A stretch of 64,000 nt of DNA, taken from positions 1-64,000 of the forward strand of contig CAMCYF010000002.1 in assembly GCA_945883825.1 (NCBI GenBank), given 5' to 3'. Shown here in pieces: positions 16,744 to 25,081 of this stretch; the stretch's first letter is position 1; the number at the start of each line of letters is the position of its first letter. The position numbers were made by a program, and so were the translations under genes. Origin of the DNA: Chitinophaga pinensis. Its GTDB lineage: Bacteria > Bacteroidota > Bacteroidia > Flavobacteriales_D > Crocinitomicaceae. The notes below the pieces were generated by a model. It was not told the origin of the DNA. It saw only the letters and a program-made list of their open reading frames with translations, and searched no databases.

Positions 16744-17342
16744 AATTTGAACATTTATCCGATAAAGCAAAACAAGATTTAGTTCTTGTCGAGGAAGCTA
16801 AAAAAGGAAAGCAAGCAGCCTATGCAGAACTGATGGATCGTTACCGTGATTCAATTTATTTTACGATGCTGAAAATGGTAAAAAATACAGACGATGCAGA
16901 CGATTTGACTATTGAAGCATTTGGAAAAGCATTTAACCGACTTGAGCAATATTCTCCAAGTTTTGCTTTTAGTACCTGGCTTTTTAAAATTGCCTCCAAT
17001 AATAGCATTGATTTTATTCGAAAAAAAAGAATTCAAGTTACTTCTATGGATTCCGGATTCAGCAATAGTGATGGTGAATCTATACAAATTGATGCGCGTT
17101 CTACCGGTTTAAATCCTGAAGAAACGATTATTCAAGGACAAAGAATAGATCACATGCGCTTGCTTGTAAGTAAACTTAAACCAAAATACCGCGAGCTTGT
17201 GGAAAAAAGATATTTTGAGGAAATGAGCTATGAAGAAATTGCGGAAGAAATGAATCTTCCTTTGGGCACTGTAAAAGCTCAATTGTTTCGGGCCCGCGAT
17301 TTCCTTGCTTCCATGATTGATAAGACAAAAGAGACCATTTAA
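16737..17342 (+). CDS. RNA polymerase ECF-type sigma factor
   Basis: This 201-residue protein has only sigma regions 2 and 4, the layout of ECF sigma factors. Region 2 (about 24-92) includes YRDSIYFTMLKMVKNTDDAD and FSTWLFKIASNNSIDFIRK. Region 4 (about 135-190) has a helix-turn-helix in MSYEEIAEEMNLPLGTVKAQ. No anti-sigma gene follows; rsmG starts 3 nt later. The 7-nt overlap with the glycosyltransferase suggests an operon of glycosyltransferase, sigma factor and rsmG. Its regulon is unknown. Confidence 0.92.
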   Translation: MVEFEHLSDKAKQDLVLVEEAKKGKQAAYAELMDRYRDSIYFTMLKMVKNTDDADDLTIEAFGKAFNRLEQYSPSFAFSTWLFKIASNNSIDFIRKKRIQVTSMDSGFSNSDGESIQIDARSTGLNPEETIIQGQRIDHMRLLVSKLKPKYRELVEKRYFEEMSYEEIAEEMNLPLGTVKAQLFRARDFLASMIDKTKETI

Positions 17343-17345
17343 AAA

Positions 17346-17966
17346 GTGAAAGAAATACTTCACTATTTCCCAAATTTGTCACAAGAACAGGTTCAACAAT
17401 TCGAAAGATTAAAAGACCTTTACGAAGAATGGAATCAACAAATTAATGTAATATCAAGAAAAGACACAGAAAATTTTTACGAACGACATGTCCTGCACTC
17501 ATTGGGCATCGCAAAAATAATTCACTTTCAAAAAGCTTCTGAAATTCTTGATGTTGGAACAGGAGGTGGATTCCCAGGTATTCCAATGGCTATTATGTTT
17601 CCAGATGTGCAGTTTACCTTAGTTGATTCGATTGGCAAGAAGATAAAAGTTGTAAATGAAGTTTGTGCCGCTCTCGGTTTAAAAAACGTTACGGGCTTGC
17701 ATTTGAGAGCTGAAGATGTAAAAGGGAATTTTGATTTTGTAATAAGTAGAGCAGTTACGCAAATGCCTATTTTTATAAATTACGTCAGAAATAAGATAAA
17801 GAAAGAACGCAACAATAAACTAAAAAATGGAATCCTTTATTTGAAAGGTGGGGATTTAAAAGAAGAAATGAAATCTGTAAAATACCGCTACAAAGAATAT
17901 AATTTAAGTAACTTTTTTAAAGAAGAATTTTTTGAAACAAAAAAAATAATTCACGTAATTATCTAA
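17346..17966 (+). CDS. rsmG: 16S rRNA (guanine527-N7)-methyltransferase
   Basis: RsmG (GidB) methylates G527 of 16S rRNA using S-adenosylmethionine. The 206-residue protein contains the family signature ILDVGTGGGFPGIPMAIMFP (about 72-91) and the N-terminal helix with YEEWNQQINVISRKD. The start is a GTG at 17346, 3 nt after the sigma-factor stop, giving the usual length and N-terminus. The end overlaps the convergent apaG by 4 nt. Confidence 0.95.
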   Translation: MKEILHYFPNLSQEQVQQFERLKDLYEEWNQQINVISRKDTENFYERHVLHSLGIAKIIHFQKASEILDVGTGGGFPGIPMAIMFPDVQFTLVDSIGKKIKVVNEVCAALGLKNVTGLHLRAEDVKGNFDFVISRAVTQMPIFINYVRNKIKKERNNKLKNGILYLKGGDLKEEMKSVKYRYKEYNLSNFFKEEFFETKKIIHVII

Positions 17967-18349
17967 TTTAATAACGGAGGATAAACCATCTTAAAAGATG
18001 GGATTTCAATCGTAAATTCTTCGTTAGTTTCTGTGTTTAAAAAAGAATAAAATCCACTCATTCTTCCATAGGGATTCCACAATTCACAACCACTAATATA
18101 ATCAAAGGACTCATTTTTGCCTAAAATTGGTTGTTCTCCTATTACGCCTGATCCACTAACAACGCTTGAACCAAGAGTGAGATGTTCGATTTTCCAATAT
18201 CGATGTGTCAATTGAACACGATCATTACTCGTATTTTGAATGTTTATCTTGTAATTGAAAAAAAAGTTATTGTTCTCAACATCAGATAAATCTTCGCGAA
18301 ACCAAGTAGAAACTGAAATAATTATTTTTTGCTCTATTTTTTGTTCCAT
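17963..18349 (-). CDS. apaG: ApaG-domain protein
   Basis: ApaG is a small beta-sandwich (FN3-like) protein linked genetically to Co2+/Mg2+ resistance; its biochemical role is not settled. The 128 residues form the full domain, with the hallmark GSGVIGEQPILGKNESFDYI (about 71-90) and a C-terminal MSGFYSF. It converges on rsmG with a 4-nt overlap. A near-consensus TAATTTTC lies upstream, but I do not call it a promoter. Confidence 0.93.
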   Translation of the reverse strand: MEQKIEQKIIISVSTWFREDLSDVENNNFFFNYKINIQNTSNDRVQLTHRYWKIEHLTLGSSVVSGSGVIGEQPILGKNESFDYISGCELWNPYGRMSGFYSFLNTETNEEFTIEIPSFKMVYPPLLN

Positions 18350-18485
18350 AAAATAAACTTCATTTAATATGCATAAATATAACGAAAATTACTAAAAGTT
18401 GTTGAATTTCTGCTCTTATTTAAATTCATTCCAAATTTGAAGAAAAATGATGAAAAGAAAAAGCATTCTATCAAAATAAATTGAG

Positions 18486-18493
18486 TAATTTTG
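18486..18493 (+). promoter_or_regulatory. TAnnTTTG promoter box for the nqr operon
   Basis: TAATTTTG is an exact -7 match 27 nt before the nqrA ATG at 18521. It is the only good box in the 171-nt gap between apaG and nqrA. Confidence 0.5.
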
Positions 18494-18520
18494 TGCAGAA
18501 TTTATAAAAACACTCTCTTC

Positions 18521-19882
18521 ATGTCACGATTAGTCAGTATTCACAAAGGCTTAGACATTAGGTTACAAGGATTAGCGGAAAAGCAGCTAAAAATTTTACC
18601 GAATTCAAGAATAATTTGTATTAGTCCCTTAGACTTTCATGGTTTAAATCCAAAATTACTCGTTAAAGAAGGTGATTCTGTAAAAATTGGTGATCCTCTT
18701 TTTTTTGATAAAACAAATGAAGCACTTCACTTTGTGACTCCAGCAAGTGGAACTGTAAAATCAATAGTTCGAGGAGAAAAAAGAAAAATTTTACAAGTTC
18801 TGATTGAAACTAATGAAAATCAAGAATATAAAAATGGAGCAGCCGAAGATGTAAGCAAACTTTCTTCTGAAGAATTAAAAACAAAAATGCTTGCTTGTGG
18901 TTTGTGGCCTTTTATAAAACAAAGACCTATAGATGTAATTGCTGATCAGAATCAAGAACCGAAAGCAATATTTGTTTCAGCATTTGATAGTTCGCCTCTA
19001 GCGCCAGATTATAATTTTATCTTGGAAGGCCGAGAGGAAGATTTACAAACTGGATTTAATGCTCTTTGCCAATTAACTAAAGGAAAGGTACATTTAAATA
19101 TTGATGCTAAAAACGATAGCGCACTATTTTCAAATATTAAAGGAGTTGAAATAAACAAATTCGCAGGAAAACACCCTGCAGGTAATGTGGGTACACAAAT
19201 TCATCACATTGACCCAATTAACAAAGGTGAATATATATGGACAATCAATATTCAAGATCTTGTTATTATTGGTAATTATTTTAATACGGGGAAATTAAAT
19301 GCTCGTAGAACAATTGCTCTTTCTGGCTCTGAAGTAAGTGAGCCCCAGTATTACAATGTGCTTATCGGAACTAACCTAGATGGTATTTTAAAAGGGAAAG
19401 TTAAAGGAAATCATGTTCGTTTTATTTCTGGAAATGTATTGACGGGAGATCAAAAACAACAAAATGATTATTTAGGATATTATCACAATCAAATTACCGT
19501 TATTCCTGAAGGAGACAATTATAAATTCTTCCTCACAAAAGGTTGGTTAGGACTTGGTTTTGATAAGTTTTCTAATTCGCGACTTTTTCCAACTTTTTTA
19601 CTTCCAAAATCAAAACAATTTGTTTTAGACACCAATACTAATGGCGAGGAAAGAGCTTTTGTTGTAACTGGTGAATTAGAACGGGTATTTCCTTTCGATA
19701 TTTTTCCAATGCAATTAGTGAAAGCTGCAATGACTAAAGATATCGATGGAATGGAGAATTTGGGGATTTATGAAGTTGCACCGGAGGATTTTGCGTTGTG
19801 CGAATACGTTTGTACAACAAAAATTAATATCCAAGACGAAATCCGAAAAGGATTAGACATAGTTGCTGAAGAATGTTTGTAA
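18521..19882 (+). CDS. nqrA: Na+-translocating NADH:quinone reductase subunit A
   Basis: NqrA is the peripheral, quinone-associated subunit of the six-subunit Na+-NQR, which couples NADH oxidation to Na+ export. The 453-residue protein has DIRLQGLAEK near the start and GNVGTQIHHIDPINKGEYIW at about residue 230, both typical. It has no Cys-cluster, unlike the related RnfC. ATG at 18521 is chosen over an upstream in-frame TTG because the TTG lies inside the promoter box. It is the first gene of a six-gene operon in the standard order A-F. Confidence 0.95.
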   Translation: MSRLVSIHKGLDIRLQGLAEKQLKILPNSRIICISPLDFHGLNPKLLVKEGDSVKIGDPLFFDKTNEALHFVTPASGTVKSIVRGEKRKILQVLIETNENQEYKNGAAEDVSKLSSEELKTKMLACGLWPFIKQRPIDVIADQNQEPKAIFVSAFDSSPLAPDYNFILEGREEDLQTGFNALCQLTKGKVHLNIDAKNDSALFSNIKGVEINKFAGKHPAGNVGTQIHHIDPINKGEYIWTINIQDLVIIGNYFNTGKLNARRTIALSGSEVSEPQYYNVLIGTNLDGILKGKVKGNHVRFISGNVLTGDQKQQNDYLGYYHNQITVIPEGDNYKFFLTKGWLGLGFDKFSNSRLFPTFLLPKSKQFVLDTNTNGEERAFVVTGELERVFPFDIFPMQLVKAAMTKDIDGMENLGIYEVAPEDFALCEYVCTTKINIQDEIRKGLDIVAEECL

Positions 19883-19900
19883 TACTAAAAAAATAGAACA

Positions 19901-21103
19901 GTGAAATTCTTAGAGAATATATTACACAAAATGGAACCCAACTTCGTAAAAGGTGCGAAGTATGAAAAATGGAATCCTTTGTTTGAAACAATTGCAACTT
20001 TTGCATTCACCCCAAAGCAAGTAACTACAAAAGGTGCCCATATTCGTGATGGCGTAGATTTAAAAAGAACCATGATGATGGTAATCATCGCCTTAATTCC
20101 ATGTTTACTTTTTGGGATTTACAATACAGGTCATTGGCAAATGGTGGCGGAATTAGGAAATAGAAATTTACCTTATTGGGAAAATGGTTTGGATAAGTTT
20201 TGGAATGGCTCTCTTATTGTTCTTCCTTTAATTGTTGTTTCCTATGGTGTAGGGCTTGGTATTGAATTCATCTTTGGAATGCTTAGGGGACACTCTTTGC
20301 ACGAGGGATTTTTAGTGTCTGGAATGCTTATTCCTTTAACGATGCCTGCTGATGTTCCTCTCTGGATGGTTGGAGTTGCAACGGCATTTGCTGTAATTAT
20401 AGGTAAAGAAATTTTTGGTGGAACGGGAATGAATATTATCAATGTAGCACTTACGGCTCGTGCCTTTTTATTTTTTGCCTATCCAACTTCTATGTCTGGT
20501 GATAAAGTTTGGATGGCCGGAACTGAAACAACAAAAGTTGATGGATTTACTGGTTCTACTGCGCTAGGAGATTTGGCAACTTTTATGTCAGATAAACCTG
20601 TTTTTCAAAATTTAAATGGCTTTACGTCTGAATATAGCTTATCAGAATCTTTTATCGGAATGATTCCAGGTTCTGTTGGTGAAACATCAACTTTTGCGTG
20701 TTTAATTGGTGCGGGAATTTTACTCATAACAGGAGTTGGATCCTTAAGAATTATGGCTTCCTTTTTTGTAGGTGGACTTGCAATGGGCTTATTATTGAAT
20801 TTAATGGGTGGAAATCCTTATTTTGAACTACCCGCTGTTTACCACTTGGTAATTGGTAGTTTTGCATTTGGTGCAATCTTTATGGCAACAGATCCTGTCA
20901 GCGCTGCTCAAACGGCAAAAGGAAAATTAGTATACGGATTCCTTGGTGGTTTACTTGCAATCTTAATTCGTGTTTTAAATCCAGCATATCCCGAAGGTGT
21001 CATGCTTGCAATTCTATTCATGAATATCTCTGCTCCCTTAATTGATTATTATGTAATTCAAGGAAACATCAACCGTAGATTAAAACGTATTAAAACTGCA
21101 TAA
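19901..21103 (+). CDS. nqrB: Na+-translocating NADH:quinone reductase subunit B
   Basis: NqrB is the large membrane subunit that carries riboflavin and a covalently bound FMN and forms part of the Na+ path. The 400-residue protein has about ten membrane segments. The FMN attachment motif is DGFTGSTALG, with the acceptor Thr at residue 220. The N-terminal soluble part holds KGAKYEKWNPLFETIATFAF. It lies 18 nt after nqrA and 2 nt before nqrC. Confidence 0.96.
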   Translation: MKFLENILHKMEPNFVKGAKYEKWNPLFETIATFAFTPKQVTTKGAHIRDGVDLKRTMMMVIIALIPCLLFGIYNTGHWQMVAELGNRNLPYWENGLDKFWNGSLIVLPLIVVSYGVGLGIEFIFGMLRGHSLHEGFLVSGMLIPLTMPADVPLWMVGVATAFAVIIGKEIFGGTGMNIINVALTARAFLFFAYPTSMSGDKVWMAGTETTKVDGFTGSTALGDLATFMSDKPVFQNLNGFTSEYSLSESFIGMIPGSVGETSTFACLIGAGILLITGVGSLRIMASFFVGGLAMGLLLNLMGGNPYFELPAVYHLVIGSFAFGAIFMATDPVSAAQTAKGKLVYGFLGGLLAILIRVLNPAYPEGVMLAILFMNISAPLIDYYVIQGNINRRLKRIKTA

Positions 21104-21105
21104 AA

Positions 21106-21849
21106 ATGGCAATGGATAAAGAAAGTAACGCTTATACAATCATTTTCGCTACGATAATGGTTGTAGTTGTTGGAGGATTATTAGCGTTTTTGGCAATTAG
21201 TCTTAAAGAAAGACAAGATGCAAATGGCGAAATTAAAAAAAAGATGGAAGTTCTTTCTGCCTTACTATCTCCTGAAGAGATGATGAAAGTTTCAAGAGAG
21301 AATGCCGAGGCAGAATATGAAAAATACATTACCGGCGGAGTTGTTATCGATGTAAATGGAAAAGTTATAGCTGATGGAGAAAAAGGGAAAGATGCGGCAT
21401 TCCAAACAAATATTCAAGCACAATATAAAGATAAAAATATAGCTGTAAACAAGCGTACTTATCCTATGTTTACTGCAAAGAAAGAAGGGAAAACACTTTA
21501 CATTATTCCAATTGTTGGAATGGGACTGTGGGGACCTATTTGGGGAAATGTTTGCATAGCAGAAGATAAAAGTTCGATTGCAGGTGCTTCATTTGGTCAC
21601 AAAGGAGAAACTCCTGGCCTTGGTGCCGAAATTTCGCTGGGTTTTTTTATTGATCGCTGGGTAAAAGGTGATGAGAAAATCACTGATGAAAATGGTGACT
21701 ATCAAAAATTTGATGTGGTAAAAGATGGAACTGGAGGACAAACTACTAAAATTGATGGGATATCAGGTGGGACAATAACTTCAGAAGGTGTAGAAGAAAT
21801 GATGAACCGCTGCTTAGTTCCATATACTGTTTATTTTAAAACTTTATAA
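21106..21849 (+). CDS. nqrC: Na+-translocating NADH:quinone reductase subunit C
   Basis: NqrC carries the second covalent FMN on a periplasmic domain anchored by one N-terminal membrane span (about 9-28). The 247-residue protein has the FMN motif DGISGGTITSEG with the acceptor Thr near residue 223, and GHKGETPGLGAEIS upstream of it. It starts 2 nt after the nqrB stop. Confidence 0.96.
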   Translation: MAMDKESNAYTIIFATIMVVVVGGLLAFLAISLKERQDANGEIKKKMEVLSALLSPEEMMKVSRENAEAEYEKYITGGVVIDVNGKVIADGEKGKDAAFQTNIQAQYKDKNIAVNKRTYPMFTAKKEGKTLYIIPIVGMGLWGPIWGNVCIAEDKSSIAGASFGHKGETPGLGAEISLGFFIDRWVKGDEKITDENGDYQKFDVVKDGTGGQTTKIDGISGGTITSEGVEEMMNRCLVPYTVYFKTL

Positions 21850-21858
21850 CAATTAAAA

Positions 21859-22548
21859 ATGAGTGAAAACCTTGCAAAAATAAAAGCGCCTTCAGAATCA
21901 TTGTTTTCTAAAAAAAATAGGAAATTATTGATTGAACCTCTTACTAATAATAATCCTGTAACTGTTCAAGTTCTTGGAATTTGTTCAGCACTTGCTATTA
22001 CGGTAAAAATGGATACTGCTTTAGTAATGGGACTGTCAGTTATATTCGTTACAGCGGCAGGAAATTATGTTATTTCTGCACTAAGAAATATCATGCCGCC
22101 ACGTATTCGAATAATCGTGCAATTAGTTGTTGCTGCTGCATTGGTAATTATCGTTAATGAGATATTAAAAGCCTATTTACCAGATATTTCAGAACAACTT
22201 TCTGTATTCGTTGGTTTAATTATTACAAATTGTATTATCATGGGCCGTTTTGAAGCTTATGCAATGGCGAATAAACCTTGGCCATCTTTCTTAGACGGAA
22301 TAGGAAATGGAGCTGGTTATGCAATACTTTTATTAATTGTGGCTTTTGTCCGAGAATTATTAGGTTCAGGAAGCTTATTTGGAGTAAAAATTCTTGGATC
22401 TGCAGTTCCTGGTGAAGAAACTGGATTGTACACAATGGGTTACGTAAATAATAATTTAATAATTCTTCCTCCGATGGCTCTCATAATTGTGGGAATTATT
22501 ATTTGGGTTCAACGAGCTAAAAATACTTCATTACAAGAAGAAAATTAA
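21859..22548 (+). CDS. nqrD: Na+-translocating NADH:quinone reductase subunit D
   Basis: NqrD is one of two homologous six-span membrane subunits that hold an intramembrane 2Fe-2S centre with NqrE. The 229-residue protein has a soluble N-terminus of about 35 residues, then six hydrophobic segments. Conserved stretches are LGICSALAITVK (a cysteine for the cluster), TNCIIMGRFEAYAM (a second cysteine) and FLDGIGNGAGYA. It is 9 nt after nqrC. A 12-nt repeat (22511-22522 and 22551-22562) spans its end and the gap to nqrE. Confidence 0.95.
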   Translation: MSENLAKIKAPSESLFSKKNRKLLIEPLTNNNPVTVQVLGICSALAITVKMDTALVMGLSVIFVTAAGNYVISALRNIMPPRIRIIVQLVVAAALVIIVNEILKAYLPDISEQLSVFVGLIITNCIIMGRFEAYAMANKPWPSFLDGIGNGAGYAILLLIVAFVRELLGSGSLFGVKILGSAVPGEETGLYTMGYVNNNLIILPPMALIIVGIIIWVQRAKNTSLQEEN

Positions 22549-22570
22549 TTAACGAGCTAAAATTTAAAAA

Positions 22571-23278
22571 GTGGAAACTACCTTAGATATTTTTATAAAG
22601 TCTATTTTCTCTGAAAATATGATTTTTGCTTACTTTCTCGGAATGTGCTCTTATTTGGCCGTTTCTAAGACCGTTAAAACTGCCGTAGGACTAGGTGCAG
22701 CTGTGGTTTTTGTACTTGTCGTTACAGTTCCATTAAACTGGCTTTTAGAAAATTATTTACTGAAAGCAGGAGCATTAGAATGGTTAAACCCCGCTTGGAA
22801 AGAAATTGATTTAAGTTTTATTTCTTTCATTATGTTTATTGCTGTAGTTGCTTCTGTTGTGCAATTGGTAGAAATGATTGTAGAAAAATTTTCTCCTGCT
22901 CTTTATGGAGCACTTGGGATTTTCTTGCCTCTTATCGCTGTTAATTGCTCAATATTAGGTGGCGCCTTGTTTATGCAAGAGCGTCAATATTCAACTTTTT
23001 TAGACGTTACAGCATTCTCATTGGGCTCTGGAATTGGTTGGGCAATTGCAATTATCTTAATAGCCGGTATTCGTGAAAAAATTCGTTATTCCAAAATTCC
23101 TGCTCCACTGAAAGGTTTGGGAATTACATTTATAATAACTGGATTGATGGGTATGGCTTTCATGAGTTTTAGCGGTATAAAATATGTTGATGAAGTAAAG
23201 AAAGAAAAACCAAAAAACTCAGAGTCTTCTTCCTCAAAAACAAATGAATTATCAACTTCTAAATCAAGTAAACAATGA
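22571..23278 (+). CDS. nqrE: Na+-translocating NADH:quinone reductase subunit E
   Basis: NqrE is the partner of NqrD; the two contribute the cysteines for the 2Fe-2S centre within the membrane. The 235-residue protein has six spans. YFLGMCSYLAVSK (about 19-31) and VNCSILGGALFMQER (about 124-138) supply the cysteines. The start is a GTG at 22571. After the last span it has a Ser/Lys/Glu-rich tail of about 27 residues (EKPKNSESSSSKTNELSTSK) that looks disordered and is beyond the usual family end at about 200 residues. It overlaps nqrF by 4 nt (ATGA). Confidence 0.94.
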   Translation: METTLDIFIKSIFSENMIFAYFLGMCSYLAVSKTVKTAVGLGAAVVFVLVVTVPLNWLLENYLLKAGALEWLNPAWKEIDLSFISFIMFIAVVASVVQLVEMIVEKFSPALYGALGIFLPLIAVNCSILGGALFMQERQYSTFLDVTAFSLGSGIGWAIAIILIAGIREKIRYSKIPAPLKGLGITFIITGLMGMAFMSFSGIKYVDEVKKEKPKNSESSSSKTNELSTSKSSKQ

Positions 23279-24579
23279 GTTTAAGTTTATTAATGACTGT
23301 AACGATTGTAATTTTTCTATTCGTTACATTATTACTTACGGCAATGTTGCTTTTTGCGAAAGCCAAACTTACTCCTAAAGGGTTAATCTCAATCGATATT
23401 AATAATGGAGAAAGGATAGTGGAGGTAGGTGGTGGTTCAACCTTACTTACTACATTGAGCAATAATGGTGTTTTTTTACCTTCTGCTTGTGGTGGTGGTG
23501 GAACATGTGTTCAATGTAAATGCCAAGTTTTAGAAGGTGGTGGAGAAATTTTACCAACTGAAATACCACATTTTTCGCGAAAGCAAATCGCAGATAATTG
23601 GCGTTTAGGTTGTCAAGTAAAGGTGAAAGAAAATATGAAAATTCATGTGGAAGAAGAAGTTCTTGGTATCAAAGAATGGGAAGCTACCGTTATTTCTAAT
23701 CACAACGTTGCAACTTTTATTAAAGAATTTATTGTAGAAATTCCAGAAGATATGGACTACAAAGCTGGTGGCTATATTCAAATAAAGATACCAGTATGCG
23801 AAGTGAAATACTCTGAAATGAACATCGATGCACATCCGCAAGATCACCCAGGAGAACTTGATAAATTTAGAAAACATTGGGATAAATTCGGAATGTGGGA
23901 TTTAGTAATGAAAAATGAGGAGGAAGTTATTCGTGCTTATTCTATGGCTTCTTATCCCGCAGAAGGAAGACGCGTAATGTTAAATGTAAGAATCGCAACT
24001 CCACCATGGGACAGAGCGAGAAATAGTTGGATGAACGTGAATCCTGGAATTGCATCTTCCTATATTTTTAGCTTGAAAGAAGGTGATAAAGCTATTATTT
24101 CTGGACCTTATGGCGAATTTTTCATCAATGAATCAGATGCGGAAATGATCTACATTGGTGGTGGTGCTGGAATGGCGCCAATGCGTTCTCACCTTTACGA
24201 ATTATTCAAGACAATCAAAACAGGAAGAAAAGTAACATTCTGGTACGGTGGTCGCTCGAAAGAGGAATTGTTTTATATCCATTATTTCAGAGATTTAGAG
24301 AAAGATTTTCCAAACTTTAAATTTTATCTTGTTCTTTCAGAGCCTTTGCCTGAAGACAATTGGACTGAAAAGAAAGACATGAATGATAACACTGGAGATG
24401 GATTTGTTGGATTTGTTCACCAAGCAGTAATCGATCAATATCTTAACAGCCATGAATCGCCTGAAGACTTAGAATTCTATTTCTGTGGACCTCCAATGAT
24501 GAACAATGCAATACTAAAATTGTGTGATGAATGGGGAGTTCCTAATGAAAATGTTCGTTTCGACGACTTTGGTGGGTAA
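23275..24579 (+). CDS. nqrF: Na+-translocating NADH:quinone reductase subunit F
   Basis: NqrF is the entry point for electrons: it oxidises NADH via FAD and passes electrons to a 2Fe-2S centre. The 434-residue protein has one N-terminal membrane span (about 3-26), a ferredoxin domain with ACGGGGTCVQCKC plus a fourth Cys in RLGCQVKV, an FAD domain with RAYSMASYP, and an NADH domain with GGGAGMAPMRSHL and FCGPPMMNNAI near the C-terminus. The stop is 15 nt from the convergent ispF stop. It completes the operon. Confidence 0.97.
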   Translation: MSLSLLMTVTIVIFLFVTLLLTAMLLFAKAKLTPKGLISIDINNGERIVEVGGGSTLLTTLSNNGVFLPSACGGGGTCVQCKCQVLEGGGEILPTEIPHFSRKQIADNWRLGCQVKVKENMKIHVEEEVLGIKEWEATVISNHNVATFIKEFIVEIPEDMDYKAGGYIQIKIPVCEVKYSEMNIDAHPQDHPGELDKFRKHWDKFGMWDLVMKNEEEVIRAYSMASYPAEGRRVMLNVRIATPPWDRARNSWMNVNPGIASSYIFSLKEGDKAIISGPYGEFFINESDAEMIYIGGGAGMAPMRSHLYELFKTIKTGRKVTFWYGGRSKEELFYIHYFRDLEKDFPNFKFYLVLSEPLPEDNWTEKKDMNDNTGDGFVGFVHQAVIDQYLNSHESPEDLEFYFCGPPMMNNAILKLCDEWGVPNENVRFDDFGG

Positions 24580-24594
24580 TTTATTGACTCAATC

Positions 24595-25080
24595 TTAGTT
24601 TTCCTTCGTTAACAAAGCAGATGCATAAGCTTTTATTGCTCGACTTTCACCAAAAGAATCTACCTTTTCATGAGTTGTTGCTTTCAATGAGACTGCGTCT
24701 TCCTCAACACCAATCAGCTTTGCTATTATCGTTTGCATGTTAGGAATGTATGGATTTAACTTTGGTTTTTCTAAAACGACTGTGCAGTCAATATTAACGA
24801 CTGAATAACCCTTTTCATTGATTTTTTGAAAGACATTTGAAAGTAATATCGTAGAATCAATTCCCTTGTATTGAGGATCAGTATCAGAAAAATGAAAGCC
24901 AATGTCGCGAAGATTTGCAGCCCCTAAAAGTGCATCGCATATTGCATGTAACAGAACATCAGCGTCTGAATGACCAACAGCTCCAATATTTGATTCAATT
25001 TTTACACCGCCAACAATCAAAGAATGATTTTCTGCAAGTTGATGCACATCAACACCAAAACCTATTCGAAAAGTTTGCAT
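24595..25080 (-). CDS. ispF: 2-C-methyl-D-erythritol 2,4-cyclodiphosphate synthase
   Basis: IspF closes the cyclodiphosphate ring in the MEP pathway, two steps after DXP-derived CDP-methylerythritol and directly after IspE. The 161-residue protein shows the zinc ligands DVHQL (about 10-14), GHSDADVLLHAICDALLGA (about 37-55), DIGFHFSDTD and the C-terminal KATTHEKVDSFG. It lies 1 nt after porV on the same strand, as the last gene of porU-porV-ispF. Confidence 0.97.
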   Translation of the reverse strand: MQTFRIGFGVDVHQLAENHSLIVGGVKIESNIGAVGHSDADVLLHAICDALLGAANLRDIGFHFSDTDPQYKGIDSTILLSNVFQKINEKGYSVVNIDCTVVLEKPKLNPYIPNMQTIIAKLIGVEEDAVSLKATTHEKVDSFGESRAIKAYASALLTKEN

Positions 25081-25081
25081 A

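Noticed and set aside
18350-18485. Possible regulatory RNA or small gene between apaG and nqrA
   Set aside because: No open frame, no hairpin with T-run and only a one-mismatch promoter box (TAATTTTC) on the minus strand.
22511-22562. 12-nt direct repeat AACGAGCTAAAA at the nqrD end and in the nqrD-nqrE gap
   Set aside because: Two short AT-rich copies without other structure; probably a small local duplication with no function.
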